NCBI GenBank assembly: GCA_024516155.1
Contig: JAJJXM010000015.1
Span: 496,001-560,000 of the forward strand
Direction of reading: 5' to 3'
Length of the DNA stretch: 64,000 bases
Source: Pyronema omphalodes
Lineage: Eukaryota; Ascomycota; Pezizomycetes; Pezizales; Pyronemataceae
A program made the position numbers and the translations under genes. Positions 57,264 to 64,000 of the stretch are shown here, one piece after another (within the stretch, counting starts at the first letter, position 1; the number at the start of each line of letters is the position of its first letter). The notes beneath the pieces were generated by a model that did no database searches, was not told the origin of the DNA, and saw only the letters and a program-made list of their open reading frames with translations.

Positions 57264-57601
57264 TGTTGCGGTTGCGTGGAGTTGTCGGCGTCGGGCTGCT
57301 CGGAGGTGGTTCACAAAATCTATGGCTTCGGTATGAATGCGGTTAGCGGGGTGAAGTCTTGGCGTCTCACGGTGCAACAACGCGCGCTACAGAGGCGAGT
57401 GAGTGATTGTGAGGCATCATGAAATGTGAATTTGATTATGATGTCGATTATTATTGACTATTGACGTGTTTTTAGGTGTGCGCTGTCATTATAGCACAAA
57501 TATGGCTCTTTGCCACAAGCTAATCGACAATCCATGTCAACAATCATATCTCTCTGCTCTTCAAATGCATTTCTATATAGCTTCCCATGACCCAAGACAC
57601 T
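57264..57601. promoter_or_regulatory. Interval between STRAP-like gene and IMG1
   Basis: 338 bp holding the 3' flank of the WD40 gene and the IMG1 promoter, both on the minus strand. No specific site is recognised. Confidence 0.45.
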
Positions 57602-58855
57602 CTATTTCCAGAGACCGTATGGTTGGTCTGTGTATTTCCACTGTGCATATGTTAGCTATGGTAGTTAAATTCAGATATATGATAACCTACCAGCTTAATA
57701 GTTCCATCTTCGGAACCAGTTGCATACGCCTTTCCATCCGGAGTGAAGGAAATACTCCATACAGGTCCGTGGTGACCCTTGTGTACCTCCAACTCTTGCT
57801 CGGTATCATAGTTATACACTCTTACCCAAGTATCCGAGGCGCTTCCAATAACAAACTTCCTGGTTTGTTGGTGGAGAGCAACCGACGAAACCTCATATGA
57901 TGTGGTGATGTTTTTGATCAAACGCTGACTCTGTGCGTCAAAGAAATAAACAGACTTGCCGGCAGTTGCGCTGATCAAGTTACCCTCCGGACTCAGCTCA
58001 CACGATCCAAACGTCTCGTTAACGGCAAATTCCGAAACAATCTCTCCAGATCTAGCGTCCCACCAACGAAGCTTCATGTCGTCTGCTGCGGAAACAATTG
58101 TAGTAGGGTCCGACCACACAATCGACTTGATAGTACCGGCATGTACTCCGGGTCCGAGCTCCATAGGGGTATCTGTGCGGTTCAGATCATAGATACGAAG
58201 CTTCTTCTCATGGCCACCGGTTGCAATATGTGTCTGGCTGGGAGAGAATGTACACGCGCGAACAATGTGGTTGTGCACAAGGGTCTGAAGACATTCACCG
58301 CTGAAGGTATCCCAGATTTTGCTGTAACGCCGCGTCAGTGAAAGCTGTAGTTCAACAAAGCAGTAGGAAGCTTACGCGGAGAAATCTGCAGACGCCGTCA
58401 CGGCCAATGTAGCGTCATTAGACAATCGGGCTTGCCAGACAGCTCCTTTGTGGCCGAGGAATGTACCAATCCTAAGACACAGTTAGAACGTCATGCGCCA
58501 ATGTAATCCCTGGTGACGCAAAGTTGTACTCACCAATCACCGGTCATTCCGTCACGCAACATTGGGTTGTTATCTGCCGAGCCTGGTATCAGAATTGAAC
58601 GGCGAAGTGGGTGCCTCAGTTTAAAGTTCACCTTTGCATGCCGAAATGAGGTAGTATTCGTCGTCTCCGATCATGGGCGAGAAATGGATGTGAACCACGG
58701 GCCGGGAGTGTCCATGGCAGGTAAGAGGGACGACGCGTGGTGTTTCTGTGATGATAAATTTAGCAAAAGCTGTCTTGTTCAGTCTCGCGAGGATGGGTTC
58801 AAAACTAACGAATTGCACCCGCGCCATTGGAGCCTGATTGAAGATTAAGTGACAT
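57602..58855 (-). CDS. STRAP: STRAP-like WD40 repeat protein
   Basis: A WD40 propeller related to STRAP/Unrip, which in animals binds the SMN complex and TGF-beta receptors; its fungal role is not established. Exons 58855-58810, 58745-58632, 58582-58534, 58471-58376, 58321-57691 and 57640-57602 give 324 aa. The start chosen gives [16 protein letters not shown] and joins in frame to [16 protein letters not shown], the conserved first blade. Later motifs are [53 protein letters not shown] and [20 protein letters not shown] at the end. An internal out-of-frame ATG at 58827 would start another frame and is rejected, because only the first ATG keeps the conserved blade. The last exon is 39 nt. Confidence 0.92.
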
Positions 58856-59892
58856 AGTAGTTGAACTTATTATTCCGAATAGTAACGAGAAGCTCAGATG
58901 AAGTTGTAAGTTTCACTTGAGGTTTGGTATAGAGTCGTGCACGATCGTAAACGTCGTTAATTGGGAAGTGTGAGAAGTGGAGTATAATCCGTCTCACACT
59001 GGCAGACGCGGCTCTGGATAGTAAGCGGGGGTGACGGTGAGGTTGGCTGTATGGACAGAGGTAGATTTGGAAGAATGATTTGCGGATATAGCTCTAGAGG
59101 GCCGACGAATGGAAGTCGACAATGGGCGATGGGGCGAATCGATGGTTATGAGGAGGTTTAGCTGCAACTCGAGCTTTCAGTTGAGAAAATGTATGGCGAA
59201 TGACGCAAGATTCGTAAAATCGTAAAACGGTCGTTAAGAGCAGAGATTAACTGTCAATATACCGGAGGGAAGATTCCACACAGAGACACCAACGACACCG
59301 CGGCCAGGAAATTTTGAGGAGAGACGGTGGAGGGAGTCGACGGGGGTGGGGGAGAGAAAACGACAACAGCGGATGCAAGTCAGGTAGCAATCCTCAACTG
59401 CCAGAATATCGACACGTGATTTGGGTTAGGTTTGAAGCAATGTGCGGAGCTGTTGATCCAGCTAGCCATCGATTATTTCATGATGCAGGATCTAAGGCCA
59501 TTGGAGCGGAATGACTGGCTGTAGAACAACAAGAGATGCAGTGACAATTGGCGGCGGACAAGCCACGAGCTGGAGCTTCAACGATTGCAGCGGGCAGGGC
59601 CCAGTTGATAGATGTGGATCCGGGCGGCCAACGTCAACCAGCGGATCTATTCAACACTTGAGGCCGTTTGTATTTCATTGATAGGCGCAAGAGAACCATT
59701 GACGGATGGTTCGATGCAGCTAGGGCAGATGGAGTAGAGTGTTTGCGGATGCGGACAACCTGGGGATTTCGGGAGTACCTGTGCGACCTCACTGAGGCTC
59801 TCCGTCATATCTAGGTACCAGCTCTTTGTCCCGCATCCAACAACCCCGCCATTCCAAACACCAGCACCACACATCCGAATTTAATCACCATC
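58856..59892. promoter_or_regulatory. Divergent upstream interval of STRAP-like gene and DOA1
   Basis: About 1.04 kb with no gene visible. It must contain both promoters; no specific element can be named. Confidence 0.45.
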
Positions 59893-62639
59893 ATGGAGTC
59901 TGGCACCTACAAGCTATCTGCATCTCTAAAAGGCCACGAAGACGATGTACGTCTCTTCTTTCCTCTCAATCTTCAACAGCTCCCGTACCCGATGACGGAG
60001 CTCCAGAGTGCTTGGCTAACCTCCCCAGGTCCGAGATGTCGCCTTCTTCGCTCCAGATTCCATCGTTTCCGTATCTCGAGATGCCACCGTTCGTTTATGG
60101 TCGAGAAATGCGACAGATAGATCTAAATTCGATGATCACGTCAACTCCACCGGCACTGCCTTCGTAAACTCCGTAGCTCACATCGAGCCCACCCCCGAAC
60201 ATCCCAAAGGTATCATCCATCGAGCGCCCTTCATCGATTCGAGCTTCCACTGATCAGTCGCCCAAAGGCCTTATTGTCAGTGCCGGTCAAGATACCATGA
60301 TTGATATTCGGGAACCCGGATCGACGAATCCTGATCCGAACTACCTATTAATTGGACACGCCCACAACGTATGCACTCTGGACACCTTTGGTGACCTTAT
60401 CGTCTCCGGTTCATGGGATGGGTACTATACCACCTCCCCATACTGTTTCCCTAGCTAAACCAAGCTTTAGTACAGCTCGTGTGTGGAAGAACTTTCAGGA
60501 ATTATATACCTTGCGGGGGCATGAGAGTGCCGTTTGGGCAGTATTAGCTCTATCGGAGTCTCTAATAGTTACAGCTGGTGCAGACAAGACAATCCGGCTA
60601 TGGGAGAATGGAAAGGGTATTAGGAGAATTGTGGCCCATACAGACTGTGTCAGAGGGCTTTGCAGATTACCTAATGGAATGTTTGCGAGTTGTGCAAATG
60701 ACGCGTACGTTATAATATGCAGCTTCATTGAACGATTCTGACGAAAAATCGCAGTACTATCCGAGTATGGGACGCCGAAGGAAATCAGGTCCAGGAGCTT
60801 TATGGCCATACCAACTACATTTATTCCGTTTCAGCACTACCAACCGGCGAAATAGTCTCATGCGGTGAAGATCGGACATTGAGAGTATGGAAGGGTAGGG
60901 GCATTTCTCTTCTTAGAGTGCATGGATTTTTGGCTTATTTCTTTAACAGATGGAAACTGTATTCAGACCATTACCCACCCAGCCTTGAGTGTATGGTCTG
61001 TAGGCGTGGATCCTACGACTGGCGACCTTGTTACCGGAGCCAGTGATAATGTCGTACGAGTTTTCTCTAGAGACCCTAAGAAATGGGCAGCGGAGGAGGC
61101 ATTGAAGGTTTGCGCCAAATTTTTGTTCGAATTCGTAACGACCAAATTTAACGAGGCTGTAGCAATTCGAGGACAGTGTAGCGAAGTCGAGTATTCCAGC
61201 GACTCAGGTTGGAGATATCGAAAAGGATAAGCTTCCTGGCTTAGAGGCTTTGGCCAGCCCTGGTAAGAAGGATGGACAAGTAAGAAACCAACCATATACG
61301 TAATTACAGTATGCTTACACATTTAGGTTATCATGGTCAGAAATGGAAGCAACGTTGAAGCGCACATGTGGTCAGCCAGCGCAGGAGAATGGGCGAATGT
61401 TGGTCAAGTTGTCGATGCTGTCGGTTCGAACCGGAGACGAATGTATGAGGGTGCGGAGTACGACTTTGTCTTCGACGTAGACATCCAAGAGGGTGCGCCG
61501 CCACTCAAGCTTCCTTACAACCTCTCCCAGAATCCCTTCGAGGCTGCCAGAAAATTCCTCGAGAACAACGAGCTTCCGATGGATTATCTGGACACCGTTG
61601 GTAACTTTATCGTCCAAAACTCCAAGGGTGTTTCCCTGGATCAGACAACGCAACAGCCAGCCGGTCCTGTAGCAGACCCCTTCGGTATCGAGAGTCGATA
61701 CAGGCCAGGCGAGGCCAACCCTCCATCTCCACCTCCCGCAGCACCTCCCAAAGTTATTCCGCAGAAAGATTACCTCACAATCAGTACCGCGAACCTGGCA
61801 ACTGTCGAAAAGAAGACCCTTGAGATCAACGCCAGTTTGGTTCAGGCTGGCAAGAACGACATTGCCTTCAGCGAGTCCGAATTGTTAACACTGTCAAAGC
61901 TTTGCAAGTACCTCAGTCAGAGCAATTCCCCCACTCCCTTAGGAGATGAGTGTGTTCAATTCTTGCAAAAATTTGCTGTCGCCTGGTTGCCTAAGGATCG
62001 TTTACCTATCCTCGATTTACTGCGGTTAGCAGCAGGTGTCAGTCCTAAGGTCGCCCAAATGGACTTGCTTAAGCTGTTTGTCACCTCGGAATCTTGGTCA
62101 AAGGAGTTTCCCAACAACATCATGTTGGCCGTCAGAGCATTTGTAAACTTATTTCAGACCAAGGAGGGATGTAAATACATGAGTGACAGATACGAGGAGG
62201 TTGTTTGAATCCTCCCCTGCCTTAAATTACGGATCTAACAAACAGCAGATTTTGAGCGCCGTCAGAAGCGCCACATCCGGCACATCCAACCGTAACCTCA
62301 AGGTTGCAGAAGCAACCTTATTGCTCAAGTAAGCTATCCAATCCTTCCTCCAGTCTGGCACTAACATATCCAAGTTACTCCGTTCTTTTTGCCGCCGAGA
62401 AATCAGGCGACAAGGCAATGTCCCTCCTTGAGCAAATCGTCTCAGTCGCCAACACTGAAATCGATGCAGAGACAATGTACCGCAATCTTGTCACTCTCGG
62501 CACTCTCCTTACACTTGGTGGTGAGATAAAGCAGGCTGCTGCTTTGTATGAGATGCGGGCTGCACTTAAGAGCGCAGTTTCTCGTGTGAAGGACCCGCGG
62601 TTCCCCCGATTGGTAGCTGAAATTGAGAAGCTTCTTTAG
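59893..62639 (+). CDS. DOA1: Doa1/Ufd3 (PLAA), Cdc48 cofactor
   Basis: WD40-PFU-PUL protein that binds ubiquitin and Cdc48/p97 and affects ubiquitin homeostasis. Ten exons: 59893-59946, 60029-60209, 60268-60421, 60471-60704, 60755-60894, 60950-61107, 61163-61279, 61327-62202, 62249-62328 and 62375-62639, giving 752 aa. The propeller covers about residues 1-300 (VRDVAFFAPDSIVSVSRDAT, GADKTIRLWENGKGIRR, GEIVSCGEDRTLRVWKDGN). The PFU domain follows QFEDSVAKSSIPATQVGD and DIEKDKLPGLEALASPGKKD (EGAEYDFVFDVDIQEGAPPL, FLENNELPMDYLDTVGNFI). The C-terminal PUL armadillo domain ends ALKSAVSRVKDPRFPRLVAE. Exon 9 may start at 62246 or 62249 because the acceptor reads CAGCAG, which would add or drop one Gln. 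Confidence 0.93.
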
Positions 62640-62999
62640 ATGAAGGGATAGATGAACGAATGTTTGGCACATGGTATAATTATGGGTTTTTAGGATGCGG
62701 AGTTTTACCAGTTTATAGCAAATGGAGTTTTGCACAGTTTTGTTTTCGCTACTTAAATTCTCCAAAATTTCTGTTGTGAAGCTGTAGAAAAAGAGTGACT
62801 CCCGATGATTCCAACCCAACATCAAAAAATTAAGCTTTCGCCAAGCCGCGCGTCTCACGAAAAGAAAATGCTCGATGCACGTCAACCGCGCACAAACTGC
62901 CCACCCGCCCCGCAACCCACCACGGGACCTTACGCGACGCTTCGTCTTCGGAGCCCCGAAACAACCCATACCTAATTCTCAAAGACTCCCGAATACATA
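62640..62999. promoter_or_regulatory. Interval between DOA1 and RPC31
   Basis: 360 bp with the DOA1 3' flank and a C/A-rich RPC31 leader (62870-62960). No specific site is recognised. Confidence 0.45.
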
Positions 63000-63758
63000 A
63001 TGTCTAGAGGTGGACGTGGCGGAGGCTTCGGAGGCAGAGGTGGGAGACAAAATATTCCCGGCGTCTCTCAATTCGGTGACGACATCAAGCCTGACTACTC
63101 CGTCACTGAACTTTTCCCTGTATGCCCCTCCAAATTCTTACCCACGATACATCACAACTCTTCAATGAGGATTCACAGTGAAAGATAATTCTGTGGCAGT
63201 ATCAGTAGCTAATAAGAGGTCTAGCCAAACCCGCCTCCCGTACAATCCTCCCTCACTAAAGAAGAACGTGCTATGGTCTCTCGTTTCCGCAGTCACCGCG
63301 ACAAAATTCATACCGGTCCCTTCTACACAGTCCTTGCACCCAGAACCAAGGGTACCACTGAAGACCCCTTCAATAATATCTCAAGGTATTCGGAGAAATA
63401 TCAACGGAAACCTCGGAAAGCACCTAAACTCGACTCACGACCCTACGTCGTCGAATTTTTCCCGGAAGAACTACATGCTACGTTAGGAGTTGAAAAATCA
63501 GAGGATGGAAAGATTAGGAAGAAGACACTGGTGGTAACACAGTTGGATGAACTGTTGGATATGGTCGCGGAAGATGGCGCTGAAGATAAAGAGGAGGATA
63601 AGGAGGATAAGGAAGAGGAGGATAAAGGAGTGGAATCGGAACAGGATCCTGATCAGCTTACGGATGATGATGAGGGTGATTATAATGCCGAACAGTACTT
63701 CTCTGGTGGAGATGATATAAGTGATGTTGGCGATGATGATGATGGCGGTTTCTATTAA
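63000..63758 (+). CDS. RPC31: RNA polymerase III subunit Rpc31 (Rpc7 family)
   Basis: Subunit of the Pol III-specific initiation subcomplex (with Rpc34 and Rpc82), required for tRNA and 5S transcription. Exons 63000-63119 and 63225-63758 give 217 aa. The N-terminus is Gly/Arg-rich (MSRGGRGGGFGGRGGRQ). Exon 1 ends KPDYSVTELFP and joins to PNPPPVQSSLTKEERAMVSR, matching the conserved Pro-rich plus EER segment. The core FRSHRDKIHTGPFYTVLAP, DPFNNISRYSEKYQRKPRK and KLDSRPYVVEFFPEELHATL is typical. The last 60 residues are strongly acidic and end DYNAEQYFSGGDD...DDDDGGFY, the acidic C-terminus of the family. The acceptor at 63224 follows an upstream in-frame TAG, which fixes the exon 2 boundary. 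Confidence 0.92.
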
Positions 63759-64000
63759 AAGTCTGCTTTTTTCTTTTTGCGAATGGAATTGGGAGTTCTT
63801 TTTTTGCTTTTTCTTTCTTTGTTTTCTTGCTCGTTTTTTTGGCTGGGGAATGCATTATGGGTTTACTATGGAAATGAAATTAGCTTTCTAGAGATTGAGA
63901 ATTCATGGAGGATAAGAACCCTAATATGAGAGTGCATTAACTTATGTACAATTGCTGCCTCATGGTTGGTGAGTATTCGGTGTTCACTGGTGAACCACCT
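63759..64000. other. Downstream flank of RPC31
   Basis: T-rich DNA after the RPC31 stop codon to the window end. No gene is visible. Confidence 0.5.

Noticed and set aside
58621..58827. Alternative start of the STRAP-like gene at 58827
   Set aside because: It reads through what must be an intron and gives a non-family N-terminus; the ATG at 58855 joins in frame to the conserved first blade.

Overview
The window is a chromosomal segment of a filamentous ascomycete (Pezizomycotina). Signs of this are intron-rich genes with short introns (about 45-215 nt), GTAAGT/GTATGT donors and CTAAC/CTAAT branch points, an AspA/Cdc11-type septin, a Rom2-type Rho1 GEF with DEP-DH-PH-CNH order, a Tad1-like LINE, and long repeat-rich intergenic DNA. 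The intron density and the many poly-C/poly-G tracts and minisatellites would fit Pezizomycetes or a similar early-branching class better than Sordariomycetes; this placement is an inference and I cannot name the species.

Layout. 1-2.3 kb: a dispersed repeat split by a 1,071-bp terminal-inverted-repeat element. 2.3-6.4 kb: divergent HSV2 (PROPPIN autophagy protein, minus) and dynein light intermediate chain (plus). 6.4-8.3 kb: low-complexity DNA with an inverted copy of a repeat from 1.4 kb. 8.4-15.0 kb: a 5'-truncated LINE and, inserted at the same target site, a full-length LINE with intact ORF1 and ORF2. 16.0-24.5 kb: four paralogous three-exon genes, here called A (minus), B, C and D (plus), encoding coiled-coil proteins of a family I do not recognise. 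24.5-27.1 kb: gene-free DNA. 27.1-39.6 kb: housekeeping block with ROM2, a mitochondrial protein of unrecognised function, septin CDC11/aspA, splicing factor IST3 and Fe-S assembly ATPase NBP35. 39.6-46.2 kb: gene-poor DNA with LINE 3'-tail fragments, an 8-bp minisatellite and a 180-250-bp tandem repeat. 46.2-48.7 kb: a PKA-catalytic-type kinase in nine exons. 48.7-52.5 kb: gene-poor, with a 12-bp minisatellite. 52.5-63.8 kb: acyl-CoA synthetase (ACSF2-like), mitochondrial ribosomal protein bL19m (IMG1), STRAP-like WD40 protein, DOA1/PLAA, and the RPC31 subunit of RNA polymerase III.

The conserved genes belong to separate core pathways (autophagy, dynein motor, cell-wall integrity signalling, septum formation, splicing, Fe-S biogenesis, cAMP signalling, fatty-acid activation, mitochondrial translation, ubiquitin/Cdc48 processing, tRNA/5S transcription) and show no operon-like logic. 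The most unusual content is the A-D gene cluster (tandem expansion, mosaic sequence, 11-residue repeat expansion in A), the LINE pair with its TAATG stop/start plus hairpin, and the repeat at 1 kb, whose uninterrupted relative lies at 22.7 kb. All exon boundaries were worked out by hand from reading frame, splice consensus and family conservation; none has been checked against transcripts.
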